DNA from: Maricaulis sp947259345
GTDB lineage: Bacteria > Pseudomonadota > Alphaproteobacteria > Caulobacterales > Maricaulaceae
Assembly: GCA_965217205.1 (NCBI GenBank)
Contig: OZ244254.1
Location: 1,736,001-1,800,000, forward strand
DNA: 64,000 bases
Reading direction: 5' to 3'
Under the pieces are notes generated by a model. That model was not told the origin of the DNA, made no database searches, and saw only the letters and a program-made list of their open reading frames with translations. This document shows positions 7,674 to 16,578 of this stretch, piece by piece; the stretch's first letter is position 1, and each line of letters starts with the position of its first letter. The translations under genes were made by a program, and so were the position numbers.

Positions 7674-8731
7674 GTGCGGCGCTCCAGCAGGCAGGCATCG
7701 CCATAGGAGTAGAAACGATACTCCGCCGCAATGGCATGGGCGTAGGCGCGCTGCATGACATCGAGGCCCGACAGGGCGCTGACCAGCATGAAGAGCGTCG
7801 ATCTGGGCAGGTGGAAATTCGTCATCAACATGTCGGTGATGGCAAAATCCGAGCCCGGTGTGAGGAAGATATCGGTGTCCCGGCTGCCCGCCTTGATCAC
7901 GCCCGGCCCTGTGGCCAAGCTCTCAATCGTGCGCAGCGCCGTGGTGCCCACTGGGATTACCCGGCGGCCCTCGGCCTTGGCGGCATTGATAGCGTCGGCC
8001 GCAGCGGCCGAGACTGTGCACCATTCCGAATGCATCTGGTGATCATCAGTATCATCGGACTTCACCGGCAGGAACGTCCCCGCCCCGACATGCAGGGTCA
8101 CGCGGGTCTGCTCGACACCGCGCGCCTCCAGCGCCGCCATAAGTTCCGGCGTAAAATGGAGACCGGCCGTGGGGGCCGCAACCGAACCTTCATGGGTGGC
8201 GAACAGGGTCTGGTAGTCCGCCTCGTCCTGCGCATCGACTCCGCGCTTGCGGGCGATATAGGGCGGCAGCGGCATCTCCCCCGCGGTGGCGATCGCGGCA
8301 TCCAGCGCCGGGCCCGTCGCATTGAAGACCAGGCGGACATCTCCGCCCTCGGATTTGCCTGTCACCTCAGCCTTGAGCATCTCGCCGAAAGTAATCATGT
8401 CACCGGTGCGCAGGCGCTTGGCCGGGCGCACAAAGGCACGCCAGGCCGAGGCATCGATCCGCTTGTGCAGATTGACCTCCAGCTCGACCGGCCCGCCGCC
8501 GCCCACCGCCCGCGCCGGACGCACGCCCTTCAGAGCGGCCGGGATAACGCGAGTGTCGTTGAACACCATCAAATCCCCCGGCTGGAGAATGTCCGGCAGG
8601 TCGCGCACACCGCGATCAGCCAGCACGCCATTGGAGGCGACATGGAGCATCCGCGCCGCATCACGCGGGCGGGCGGGACGCAGGGCGATCCGCTCCTCGG
8701 GGAGGTGGAAGTCAAAGTCGGAAACACGCAT
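7670..8731 (-). CDS. queA: S-adenosylmethionine:tRNA ribosyltransferase-isomerase QueA
   Basis: QueA transfers and rearranges the ribosyl part of S-adenosylmethionine onto preQ1-modified tRNA, making epoxyqueuosine; it acts directly after Tgt, whose gene overlaps by four bases. Family motifs are clear: DFDFHLPEERIALRPARPRD at the N-terminus, GDLMVFNDTRVIPA, HEGSVAAPTAGLHFT, VTLHVGAGTFLPV and MLMTNFHLPRSTLFMLVSAL. The 353-residue length is normal. The ATG at 8731 gives the canonical N-terminus MRVSDFDFHLPEER; the frame stays open for 21 codons upstream but these are not family-like. Confidence 0.97.
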   Translation of the reverse strand: MRVSDFDFHLPEERIALRPARPRDAARMLHVASNGVLADRGVRDLPDILQPGDLMVFNDTRVIPAALKGVRPARAVGGGGPVELEVNLHKRIDASAWRAFVRPAKRLRTGDMITFGEMLKAEVTGKSEGGDVRLVFNATGPALDAAIATAGEMPLPPYIARKRGVDAQDEADYQTLFATHEGSVAAPTAGLHFTPELMAALEARGVEQTRVTLHVGAGTFLPVKSDDTDDHQMHSEWCTVSAAAADAINAAKAEGRRVIPVGTTALRTIESLATGPGVIKAGSRDTDIFLTPGSDFAITDMLMTNFHLPRSTLFMLVSALSGLDVMQRAYAHAIAAEYRFYSYGDACLLERRT

Positions 8732-8823
8732 GGCTGCGGGGTCTATATACGGACACACGGCTTCGCAATCTTTGGCGTGTAGAAAGCCTGCCAATACTTC
8801 GGTTCACACCATGAGCTCGTCAC

Positions 8824-9825
8824 GTGCGTCACACGATTTCAGCTTTTCTGGCCCTGTGCGCGGTGCTCGGCCTCGCCGCCTTCATCACGCTGGCACCGGC
8901 CTGGCGCGGGTTTGATGCCTGGCGCCAGATCTGGCCGCTGGTCATGGTGTTCGCGACAGGCGTGACGATTGTCTCACTGCGCAATCGCCACCGCTTCGTG
9001 CCGGTCCTGCTTGCTCTTGGCTGCCTGGCGATCGCGATGCCGGCGGCACCGGAATGGATCCGGCGTCTCTCGACCTCCCCTGCCCGCGCAATGCTTGATG
9101 AGGGCGAGGAGGTCACCGTCATGACGCAAAATCTGTGGGGGTTGCGCCGGGATCCGGCGGGTGTGCCGCTGGTGGTCGACGCCATCAATCCCGACATTCT
9201 TGCCCTGCAGGAAGCCACCCGCCACGCCAAGCCGACGGTGGACGCGCTGGAAGCGAGCTTTCCGCATATCGCCCGCTGCCGCTCGACCCGGGTCCTGTCA
9301 CGCCTGCCCATTCTCGACAGCGGCTGTGTGCGCCACCCGCCGGAGATATCCTTCCAGGATGCCGTGCCCTGTGACTGGGAGTTGCCACCGGCTGTCCGGG
9401 CCCGCATCGAACTGCCGGACGGACGCGAGGTGACGATCGTCTCTGTGCACCTGACCTGGCCCTTCCCCAGCGTCGCTCAGGACTGCCAGCGCCGCAATCT
9501 CGCCCGCGCCCTCGCTGGCGAAGCGCAGGACAGCCTGATCGTGATGGGCGATTTCAACGCAGCCGCGCCGTCACGCGCCCTGGCGCGTATCGGGCGTGAC
9601 CTTGATCTGGAGCGCCGGTCCCTGGCCCTGCCGACCTGGCCGTCGGAGGGCCTGTTCAGCACCACCCTGTCAGCCGAATTCCCTGTACCGCCAATGCTGG
9701 TCGGGATTGATCACATATTTGCCGGTCAGGCATGGGAAACCGTGTTGATCGAAGCCGGACCCAATACCGGGTCCGACCATCGCCCGCTCATCGCGCGTCT
9801 GAGGCTGATGGCCGATCAGTCGTGA
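8824..9825 (+). CDS. Membrane-anchored endonuclease/exonuclease/phosphatase family protein
   Basis: A 333-residue protein with two or three hydrophobic segments in the first 75 residues, then an EEP (DNase I-like) hydrolase domain from about residue 95. Metal-dependent phosphoesterase motifs are in order: VMTQNLWGL, DILALQEAT with the metal-binding glutamate, VSVHLTWP, VMGDFNA, GIDHIF and GSDHRPL. Such proteins cleave phosphodiester or phosphomonoester bonds, and the membrane anchor suggests an extracytoplasmic domain. The substrate is unknown. The start is a GTG at 8824 without a strong ribosome-binding site, so the N-terminus is uncertain. Its last ten bases overlap the end of the AhpD-like gene on the other strand. 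Confidence 0.82.
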   Translation: MRHTISAFLALCAVLGLAAFITLAPAWRGFDAWRQIWPLVMVFATGVTIVSLRNRHRFVPVLLALGCLAIAMPAAPEWIRRLSTSPARAMLDEGEEVTVMTQNLWGLRRDPAGVPLVVDAINPDILALQEATRHAKPTVDALEASFPHIARCRSTRVLSRLPILDSGCVRHPPEISFQDAVPCDWELPPAVRARIELPDGREVTIVSVHLTWPFPSVAQDCQRRNLARALAGEAQDSLIVMGDFNAAAPSRALARIGRDLDLERRSLALPTWPSEGLFSTTLSAEFPVPPMLVGIDHIFAGQAWETVLIEAGPNTGSDHRPLIARLRLMADQS

Positions 9826-10421
9826 GACCAGTTGTCCGGATCATCCGATATGTTCGGTGACAGGCCCAGCGTCTCGCCTTCATGGCTCACACCGAGGCCA
9901 AGAACCGTCCGGTTGGCATAGGCGAAATAGGCCGTGACCTGGTTGATCTCGAGAATTTCACCATCGTCAAACCCTGCCTCGCGCAAGGCGATGACATGCT
10001 GTTCGGTCAGACTGTGAGGTGCGCGGGTCAGGATTTCCGCATAGCGCAGGCCGGCCAGCTCGCGGCCGGAGAAGGCCCGCTCCGGGATACCGCTGTCGAT
10101 GGCGTCGCGGATCTGCGCGGCACGGGTATCGTCGGCGAGCAGCCGCTTGAGCCCGGCGAAATGATGTTCGACGCAATAGGTGCAGCGATTGAGCGATGAC
10201 ACCCAGGTCCCGATCGCTTCCAGATAGGCCTTGTCGAGACTGTTGCCGTAATGGTGCAGCACCACCTTGTAGAGGGCCATATGACCTTCCAGCGTGTGCG
10301 GCCGCAGGGAATGGGCGGCGAGGATATTGTCGATCTGGCCGGTCTTGCCGGCGACCCGGTCGTAGATAGCCGAAAGGCGGCCATCGGCCGCCTTTCGATC
10401 AAGTGTCCTGATCCAGCTCAA
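9816..10421 (-). CDS. AhpD-like peroxidase-related / carboxymuconolactone decarboxylase family protein
   Basis: A 201-residue all-helical protein with the AhpD-type redox motif RCTYCVEHHFAG (C80-x-x-C83, H87). This suggests thiol-dependent peroxide or disulfide chemistry, as in the uncharacterised peroxidase-related branch of the family. I chose the TTG at 10421-10419 because it gives the family-like start SWIRTLDRKAADGRLSAIYD and lies just after the stop of the upstream cyclophilin gene. The frame remains open further upstream inside that gene, but those residues are arginine- and serine-rich shadow sequence. It is probably co-transcribed with ppiB. Confidence 0.82.
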   Translation of the reverse strand: MSWIRTLDRKAADGRLSAIYDRVAGKTGQIDNILAAHSLRPHTLEGHMALYKVVLHHYGNSLDKAYLEAIGTWVSSLNRCTYCVEHHFAGLKRLLADDTRAAQIRDAIDSGIPERAFSGRELAGLRYAEILTRAPHSLTEQHVIALREAGFDDGEILEINQVTAYFAYANRTVLGLGVSHEGETLGLSPNISDDPDNWSHD

Positions 10422-10425
10422 GGCG

Positions 10426-10878
10426 CTAGGCCTCGACGACCGTCGCCTTGACGATCTTGCCCGGATTGGCCGGCGGCTCGCCCTTGGGCAGCGCGTCGAC
10501 ATGTTCCATGCCGGAGATCACCTCACCCCAGACCGTGTACTGGTTGTTGAGGTAGGGCACGTCATCCAGGCAGATGAAGAACTGGCTCGACGCGCTGTCC
10601 GGATCGGCGGCGCGGGCCATCGACATCGTGCCACGCACATGCGGCTCGGCGGAGAATTCGGCCGGAATGTGCTGGCCGGAACCGCCCATGCCATTACCGT
10701 TCGGGCAACCGCCCTGCGCCACGAAACCATCGATCACGCGGTGGAAGTTCAGTCCGTCATAAAAGCCTTCCTTCACCAGTTCGGTGATCCGCGCCACATG
10801 CTTGGGCGCGAGGTCGGGACGCAGCTTGATCGTGACGTCTCCGCCTTCAAGCGTGAATACGAGTTGTTCTTCAGCCAT
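10426..10878 (-). CDS. ppiB: Peptidyl-prolyl cis-trans isomerase, cytoplasmic cyclophilin
   Basis: A 150-residue single-domain cyclophilin without a signal peptide. It catalyses cis-trans isomerisation of proline peptide bonds. The active-site blocks are present: FYDGLNFHRVIDGFVAQGG with the catalytic arginine, GTMSMARA, SSQFFICLDDVPYLNNQYTV and WGEVISGME. AGGAAG lies five bases before the ATG. It follows the lipoprotein cyclophilin gene by eight bases on the same strand, so a cytoplasmic and an envelope form are made from one transcript. This is the usual pairing next to coaD in alphaproteobacteria. Confidence 0.93.
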   Translation of the reverse strand: MAEEQLVFTLEGGDVTIKLRPDLAPKHVARITELVKEGFYDGLNFHRVIDGFVAQGGCPNGNGMGGSGQHIPAEFSAEPHVRGTMSMARAADPDSASSQFFICLDDVPYLNNQYTVWGEVISGMEHVDALPKGEPPANPGKIVKATVVEA

Positions 10879-10886
10879 GGGTCTTC

Positions 10887-11846
10887 CTATTCAACAATCC
10901 GGGTCGGCACGGTGATATCGCAAATGTCCGGCAGATTGCCAGACGGGTCGCGCAGCGTGTCGAGATAGGCGGCAAAGGCCGCGCTGTCGGTATCGGCCAC
11001 CTCGATGGTGACCTGTTCTTCGGCCGGCAGCTCATCGCCGGTGCGCATGGAGCGGATGGTGTCCGGGCGGAAATCCGGGTCTTCCATGGCGGAGCCGACG
11101 GCAATTGCGTCAATGGCGTCCTGACCCACGCGAACGCGGCCCCAGGACGTGTATTGCGCATTGAGATGCTCGGGATTGCCGCGCGTGATGTAGAACTGGC
11201 TACGGGCCGAATTGGGGTCGCTGGTGCGCGCCGCCGCGGCCGCGCCGCGACAATGCAGGAGCCAGGACTGGACCTGTCCGTCACCGGTGATTGCAGCGAG
11301 CGCCGCAGTCTGGGTGCCGGCCGGGAAACCATCCCAGAAGCCGGCCTTGGCCGTTTGCGGCAAGGCGCGCGGATTGATGATGCGATCCTGCAGCTCGGTC
11401 ACCACCGGCTCGCCCGAGCGGCGTACGGTGAACTCCGCTTCCAGGCCTTCTACGTCCGCCGCATGGCCGGGATTGGACCGCGAGCCGCCGCCCTGGGCCA
11501 TGAAGCCGTCAATCACCCGGTGCCAGACCAGGAAATCGTAAAAGCGCTCCTGGGCCAGCCTGCGCATGCGCGCAACATGATTGGGGGCAAACTCCGGCGC
11601 CATCTCGACAATGACCATGCCGTGGTCGGTCTCGATATAGAGCAGGTCTTCCTGGTCCGCGGTGCGCCAGGCATCGGCGGGCAGATCCCATTGCGGAGCC
11701 GCAGCCGTAGCCTGGGCTTCGACCGCGCTGGCGGCAGTCGTCGCGGCGGCATCCGTGTCGGCGGTGTCCGTGGCGGTTTCGCGGGCGCAGGCGGCGGTGG
11801 TCAGCGCCAGGGCCAGGGAGGCGGAAAGGGTGAAACGCATGATCAC
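10887..11846 (-). CDS. Cyclophilin-type peptidyl-prolyl isomerase, exported lipoprotein
   Basis: A 319-residue cyclophilin with a lipoprotein signal (LALALTTAAC, Cys20) and an Ala/Thr-rich linker. The fold is recognisable from FYDFLVWHRVIDGFMAQGG and from ARSQFYITRGNPEHLNAQYT. Between these lies an insertion of about 60 residues relative to the cytoplasmic paralogue, containing two cysteine-flanked segments. The GTG at 11846 overlaps the coaD stop (GTGA) and has AAGGAG eight bases upstream; an ATG two codons later is possible but poorly spaced. It probably helps fold envelope proteins. Confidence 0.88.
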   Translation of the reverse strand: MIMRFTLSASLALALTTAACARETATDTADTDAAATTAASAVEAQATAAAPQWDLPADAWRTADQEDLLYIETDHGMVIVEMAPEFAPNHVARMRRLAQERFYDFLVWHRVIDGFMAQGGGSRSNPGHAADVEGLEAEFTVRRSGEPVVTELQDRIINPRALPQTAKAGFWDGFPAGTQTAALAAITGDGQVQSWLLHCRGAAAAARTSDPNSARSQFYITRGNPEHLNAQYTSWGRVRVGQDAIDAIAVGSAMEDPDFRPDTIRSMRTGDELPAEEQVTIEVADTDSAAFAAYLDTLRDPSGNLPDICDITVPTRIVE

Positions 11847-12331
11847 GCAAGACGCTCCTTCAATCGGCGTTCAATACTTGGCGTCACGAAGGCGGAAATA
11901 TCGCCGCCCAGACGGGCAATTTCCTTCACCAGGCGCGACGCGATGGCCTGGTGACGCGGATCAGCCATCAGGAACAGCGTCTCGATATCATCATTGAGCT
12001 GCTGGTTCATGGCGACCATCTGGAATTCATACTCGAAATCGGACACGGCCCGAAGTCCGCGCACGATGGACTGAGCGCCGATCTCCTCGGCGAAATGCAT
12101 GAGCAGGCCATCAAAGGGGCGGACCTCGATCTGCGCGCCATCGGCGAACTGGGCCACTTCCTCGCGGACCATGTCGACACGCTCCTCCAGATTGAAGAGC
12201 GGCTTCTTGCCTTCATTGATGGCAACACCAATGACCAGATGGTCGACGAGTTTCACGGCCCGGCCGATAATGTCGATATGCCCATTGGTCAGCGGATCGA
12301 ATGTGCCCGGATAGAGCGCGGTACGGATCAT
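11843..12331 (-). CDS. coaD: Phosphopantetheine adenylyltransferase
   Basis: CoaD transfers AMP from ATP to 4'-phosphopantetheine, the penultimate step of coenzyme A synthesis. The 162-residue protein has the nucleotidyltransferase (T/H)xGH motif as YPGTFDPLTNGHIDII, then FNLEERVDMV, VRGLRAVSDFEYEFQMA-like sequence (VRGLRAVSDFEYEFQMV), and SRLVKEIARLGGDISAFV. I prefer the ATG at 12331, because GGGGAGAG is about eight bases from it but too close to the ATG at 12337. It heads a coaD-cyclophilin-cyclophilin-AhpD-like transcript, with the next gene overlapping by four bases. gyrA lies upstream on the same strand, separated by a hairpin. Confidence 0.95.
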   Translation of the reverse strand: MIRTALYPGTFDPLTNGHIDIIGRAVKLVDHLVIGVAINEGKKPLFNLEERVDMVREEVAQFADGAQIEVRPFDGLLMHFAEEIGAQSIVRGLRAVSDFEYEFQMVAMNQQLNDDIETLFLMADPRHQAIASRLVKEIARLGGDISAFVTPSIERRLKERLA

Positions 12332-12400
12332 GGCCATTCTCTCCCCGGGCCTGGCGCCCCTGCGACACCGGCCCGGTGTCGGGATCCTGTCTGGCAGACC

Positions 12401-12431
12401 GGCGAGGCGAGATCAATCATCCCGCCTCGCC
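12401..12431 (-). terminator. Hairpin after gyrA, probable terminator
   Basis: GGCGAGGCGAGAT pairs with ATCCCGCCTCGCC around a five-base loop, starting about 20 bases after the gyrA stop on the minus strand. A second perfect palindrome (ACACCGGCCCGGTGT, 12365-12379) follows. There is no long U-run, so termination may be partial. Confidence 0.55.
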
Positions 12432-12451
12432 CGATATGCGACTCGCCTCTG

Positions 12452-15316
12452 CTACTCGCCCGCTTCGCCGTCGCCGTCAGGCCCGGCATCCGGGGTCGGA
12501 GCGGAGTCGTCCGGAGCCGCGCCATCCGGGGCCGGCAAGGCCTCCGGATCAAGCCCGTCCTCAGCCTCATCACCGGCATCCTGGATACGCACGACGGCGA
12601 CGACATTCTCGCCCTCATTGAGGCGGATCAGGCGCACACCGCGCGAGGACCGGCTGGCGATCCGGACGGTATCGACCGGGAATCGGATCAGCTGGCCACC
12701 ATCGGTGACAGCCATGATCTGGTCGGCATCCTCGACCGGGAAGCTGGCCGAAAGCGGGATATTGCGCTTGATATCGGTCGCCGCGACGCCGTTATTACCG
12801 CGCCCCATGACCCGGAAATCATAAGCCGATGAACGCTTGCCCATACCGTCGGAGGCCACGGTGAGGAGGAATTCCTCGGCGGCGCCCAGCTCGGCGAGGC
12901 GTTCGGTCGACAGGGCGGCTTCATCGTCACCGTCTTCCTCACCGTCAGAGACGGTGTTCTCGACCTCTTCATCATCTCCCAACGCCCGGCGCATGGCGGT
13001 GGCGTGTTTGAGATAGGTTCGCGCTTCCGGCGAGGTGACATCGATATGGCGCAGGATCGCCATCGAGATCAGCGTATCGCCCTCGGCCAGACGGATACCG
13101 CGCACTCCGACCGAATTACGGCCGGCAAAGACGCGGACATCGGTCGCCGGGAAGCGGATCGCGCGGCCCTTGTGCGTGGTCAGGAAGACATCATCCTGCT
13201 CGGTACACAGCACCACATTGACGATGCGGTCATCCTCGTTTTCCAGCTTCATCGCAATCTTGCCATTGCGATTGACCTGGACGAAGTCGGACAGCTTGTT
13301 GCGCCGGACCGTGCCCTTGTTGGTGGCGAACATGACATTCATGTCGGCCCAAGTGCTCTCGTCTTCCGGCAAAGCCATGATCGAGGTGATGGTCTCGCCC
13401 TGCTCCAGCGGCAGGAGATTGACCAGGGCCTTGCCGCGCGTATTGGGCGCACCCAGGGGCAGGCGCCAGGTCTTGGTCTTGTAGACCATGCCGCGATTGG
13501 AGAAGAACAAGAGCGGCGCGTGGGTCGAGGCCACAAAGAGCGTGGCGATGAAATCCTCGTCCTTGGTCGCCATGCCCGAACGGCCCTTGCCGCCCCGGCG
13601 CTGGGCGCGATAGTCCGACAGGGCCGTGCGCTTGGCATAGCCGCCATGGGTGACGGTCACCACCATCTCTTCACGCGGGATCAGGTCCTCATCCTCGAAG
13701 TCGAGTTCAGCATCGACGAATTCCGAACGGCGCAGCGTGGCGTAATTCTCGCGCACCTCGGTCAACTCGTCACGGATCATGCCGAGGACACGGTCGCGCG
13801 AACGCAGCAGGTCCAGGAGATCGGCGATCTGCTCGGCCAGGGTTGCGGCTTCATTGCCCAGCTCTTCACGGCCGAGACCGGTCAGGCGGTTGAGGCGCAG
13901 TTCCAGGATCGCCCGGGCCTGCTCCTCGGTGAGGCGCAGCGTATTGTCCTCGCGCAGCATGGAGCGCGGATCGGCGACCAGTTCGACCAGCGGCGCTACA
14001 TCCATGGCCGGCCAGTCACGCGCCATCAATTGCTCGCGCGCGGTCGCCGGATTGGGCGCCTTGCGGATGAGGGCGATGACTTCATCGATATTGGCCACAG
14101 CCAGGGCCAGGCCGACAATGACATGCGCCCGGTCACGCGCCTTGTTGAGCTCGAACTTGGCCCGACGCGCCACCACTTCCTCACGGAAGCGCAGGAATTC
14201 ACGCAGGATGTCCAGCGCGCCCAACAATTGCGGGCGACCGCCGACCAGCGACAGCATATTGGCGCCGAAACTCGTCTGCATGGGCGACCAGCGGAAGAGC
14301 TGGTTGAGGATGACATCGGCCACCGCATCGCGTTTCAATTCGATCACGACGCGCATGCCATTGCGGTCGCTCTCATCACGCAGATCGGCAATGCCCTCGA
14401 TTTTCTTGTCGCGCACCAGGTCGGCGATCTTCTCGATCATCGAGGCCTTGTTCACCTGATAGGGGATTTCATGAACGATGATCGCCATGCGGTCTTTGCG
14501 CACTTCCTCGATCGAGGTCCGCGCCCGCATCACGATCGAGCCGCGCCCGGTCAGCACCGCATTGCGCGCGCCGGTCCGGCCCAGGATGAGACCGCCCGTC
14601 GGGAAGTCCGGCCCCGGGATATAGTCCAGCAGCTCGGCCTCGGTGAGTTCGGGATTTTCCAGCAGGGCCAGCGTGCCGTCGATCACCTCGCCGAGATTGT
14701 GCGGCGGGATATTGGTCGCCATGCCGACCGCGATACCGCCGGCGCCATTGACCAGAAGGTTCGGGAAACGGGCCGGTAGCACGACCGGCTCCTGGCGCTC
14801 GGCCGAATAATTGTCGATGAAATTGACCGTATCCTTGTCGATATCGGCCAGCAGCGACTGGGCCACCTTCTGCATCCGCGCCTCGGTGTAACGATAGGCG
14901 GCGGGCGGATCACCATCGACCGAGCCGAAATTGCCCTGCCCGTCGATCAGCGGCACGCGCATCGACCATTCCTGGGCCAGGCGCACCAGCGAGTCATAGA
15001 CCGCCTGGTCACCATGCGGGTGATAGCGACCCATCACGTCACCGACGGCGGTGGCGCATTTGCGATAGGCTTTTTCGTGCGTCTGCCCGTTCTCGTGCAT
15101 GGTGTAGAGAATGCGGCGGTGAACCGGTTTGAGACCATCACGCGCATCGGGAATGGCCCGCGACACGATCACACTCATCGCATAGTCGAGATAGGAGGAC
15201 TTCATCTCGTCTTCGATGGCGATATTGCCAATCCCGTCCGGCAGGGCCGGCGGCTGGCCACCGGCGTTCTCGGGTCCGTCTTCCGGGGTGTTCGGCGTGT
15301 CGTCGTGATCGCTCAA
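12452..15316 (-). CDS. gyrA: DNA gyrase subunit A
   Basis: GyrA is the breakage-reunion subunit of gyrase, which introduces negative supercoils with GyrB. The 954-residue protein has the N-terminal winged-helix/tower domain, the catalytic tyrosine in AAYRYTEARM (Y143), and a C-terminal beta-pinwheel with the GyrA box QRRGGKG near residue 570. Two acidic stretches are unusual: an insert around residue 780 (GDDEEVENTVSDGEEDGDDE) and an Asp/Glu/Pro-rich tail of about 35 residues. The position equivalent to E. coli Ser83 is glutamine (Q104, in YHPHGDQAVYD), with the Asp87 equivalent kept (D108). The start is TTG with AGAGGG seven bases upstream. Confidence 0.98.
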   Translation of the reverse strand: MSDHDDTPNTPEDGPENAGGQPPALPDGIGNIAIEDEMKSSYLDYAMSVIVSRAIPDARDGLKPVHRRILYTMHENGQTHEKAYRKCATAVGDVMGRYHPHGDQAVYDSLVRLAQEWSMRVPLIDGQGNFGSVDGDPPAAYRYTEARMQKVAQSLLADIDKDTVNFIDNYSAERQEPVVLPARFPNLLVNGAGGIAVGMATNIPPHNLGEVIDGTLALLENPELTEAELLDYIPGPDFPTGGLILGRTGARNAVLTGRGSIVMRARTSIEEVRKDRMAIIVHEIPYQVNKASMIEKIADLVRDKKIEGIADLRDESDRNGMRVVIELKRDAVADVILNQLFRWSPMQTSFGANMLSLVGGRPQLLGALDILREFLRFREEVVARRAKFELNKARDRAHVIVGLALAVANIDEVIALIRKAPNPATAREQLMARDWPAMDVAPLVELVADPRSMLREDNTLRLTEEQARAILELRLNRLTGLGREELGNEAATLAEQIADLLDLLRSRDRVLGMIRDELTEVRENYATLRRSEFVDAELDFEDEDLIPREEMVVTVTHGGYAKRTALSDYRAQRRGGKGRSGMATKDEDFIATLFVASTHAPLLFFSNRGMVYKTKTWRLPLGAPNTRGKALVNLLPLEQGETITSIMALPEDESTWADMNVMFATNKGTVRRNKLSDFVQVNRNGKIAMKLENEDDRIVNVVLCTEQDDVFLTTHKGRAIRFPATDVRVFAGRNSVGVRGIRLAEGDTLISMAILRHIDVTSPEARTYLKHATAMRRALGDDEEVENTVSDGEEDGDDEAALSTERLAELGAAEEFLLTVASDGMGKRSSAYDFRVMGRGNNGVAATDIKRNIPLSASFPVEDADQIMAVTDGGQLIRFPVDTVRIASRSSRGVRLIRLNEGENVVAVVRIQDAGDEAEDGLDPEALPAPDGAAPDDSAPTPDAGPDGDGEAGE

Positions 15317-15551
15317 GGCGGCCCTCTTTTCGTTGGTGTCGCAGGCCCGGACCGGAGCCTCGCCCCGACCATCCCCACGAAAAGCGCCGCCGATCCCACA
15401 CCCTCTCGCGCGGGCGCGAATCGACAGTGTGAATCAGGCGGCTTTCCTGTCACCGAGTCTTAACAATCACGGGGGTGGAGAGCAAATGCGCGGGGCGGTT
15501 GGGGGGCAAACTCACGTCCGGCACTTTATCCGACGAACAACCCGCCCCTCA

Positions 15552-15658
15552 CCGTCATCCTGACCAAAGTCAGGACCCAGTCTCGCAGACACGGTGTCGC
15601 CGCCCCTAGCAATGACATCGCGTCGCAGACTGGGTCCCGATTGTCATCGGGATGACGG
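15552..15658. repeat. REP-like palindromic intergenic repeat, copy 2
   Basis: Same architecture as 4445-4550: CCGTCATCC and GGATGACGG ends, nested GGACCCAGT / ACTGGGTCC, 107 bases long, with a different interior. It lies in the 621-base gap between gyrA and the winged-helix gene. A further partial match (TTTGTCATCCCGGCGCC) follows at about 15683. Confidence 0.8.
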
Positions 15659-15737
15659 TGGCTCCGGGGTTTCAAATGCCTTTGTCATCCCGGCGCCATC
15701 GCGCAGGGCCGTCCATACATCGCTTGTCATCCAGCAG

Positions 15738-15818
15738 GCCGTATCGGGCCCTTCAGCTCAAGGGGGAAACCGCGAAGCGGCCGCGTTGCGGCCCTTTACC
15801 TGAAGAACCCGATACGGC
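15738..15818. repeat. Long 81-base hairpin (GCCGTATCGGG / CCCGATACGGC)
   Basis: An 11-bp perfect outer stem continues, after a short bulge, into CTTCAGCTCAAGGG / CCCTTTACCTGAAG and an inner CCGC/GCGG hairpin. Almost the whole element can fold as one stem. It lies 120 bases beyond the winged-helix gene's stop, so it could end that transcript. The rest of 15317-15937 holds no gene I can support. Confidence 0.65.
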
Positions 15819-15937
15819 GAACGCCCGGTAAGCGGTTTCTGGCAGGGTTTGCGCCCGTGCGCTGGGATTTCCCCGCCCCCGCCCTCCTCCGAGGAAGAGA
15901 GAAAGCATGCACCGCTGGGGACACCTACCAAAGCCCC

Positions 15938-16489
15938 CTACCCGGCCTCATCCGGCAAGATCACCCCCAACTCACCCGGCTCCCCGCTGAACACCTCGAA
16001 CTCCTGTTCCAGCGTTCGTGGCCAGAAGACGCTGGCCACCAGGGCTGTGACGAGGGCGCCGACGGCGAGGCCGGTGATGAAGGGGCGTTGGATGTATGCG
16101 AGGCCGGTGCGAAGCCAGGTGCGGACGGGCCAGGTCGGAGACGGGCGGGGCTGGGTCTCGGCGCCCTCCACCGGGCGGCTCAGACAATAGCCCACGCGCG
16201 GCAGGGTGCGGATCAGGGCCGCATCGCCCAGCAGGCGCCGCAAGCGCGAGATGGCCTGGTTGAGGGCTTCATCGCTGCCATCCTCATCCCAGACGGTGTC
16301 GAGGAATTCGTCGCGGGTGACGGGTGTGGTGCCGCGTCGGGCGAGCAGGTGGAGAACGCCGGCCAGGCGCGGTTCGAGGCGGTGGTGCTTGCCGGCCCGG
16401 TCGAGCGTGCCGGCCAACAGGTCACACTCGGCGTCGCCCAGGCGGAAACGCTTCAGATCAAGGTCTCGGTGACGCGCTTGGTGTGTCAT
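15938..16489 (-). CDS. Membrane-anchored winged-helix transcriptional regulator (CadC/ToxR-like architecture)
   Basis: A 183-residue protein. Residues about 10-105 form an OmpR-type winged helix, with LEPRLAGVLHLLARR, VTRDEFLDTVW, ALNQAISRLRRLLGD and IRTLPRVGYCL matching the family's recognition helix and wing. A single membrane segment (about 138-158, FITGLAVGALVTALVASVFW) follows, then a tail of about 25 residues outside the membrane. This is the ToxR/CadC layout with an almost absent sensor domain, so the signal may come from a partner protein or the membrane. The gene diverges from the serine hydrolase at 16579, the obvious candidate target. Confidence 0.85.
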   Translation of the reverse strand: MTHQARHRDLDLKRFRLGDAECDLLAGTLDRAGKHHRLEPRLAGVLHLLARRGTTPVTRDEFLDTVWDEDGSDEALNQAISRLRRLLGDAALIRTLPRVGYCLSRPVEGAETQPRPSPTWPVRTWLRTGLAYIQRPFITGLAVGALVTALVASVFWPRTLEQEFEVFSGEPGELGVILPDEAG

Positions 16490-16578
16490 GACAGCCTATC
16501 GGAGAGGTTTTGGTCAGGTCTGCGCCGAACCGGCGCGCTAGGTCGGCGAGACTAACACGAGCTCGGAGCAGCAAGACC

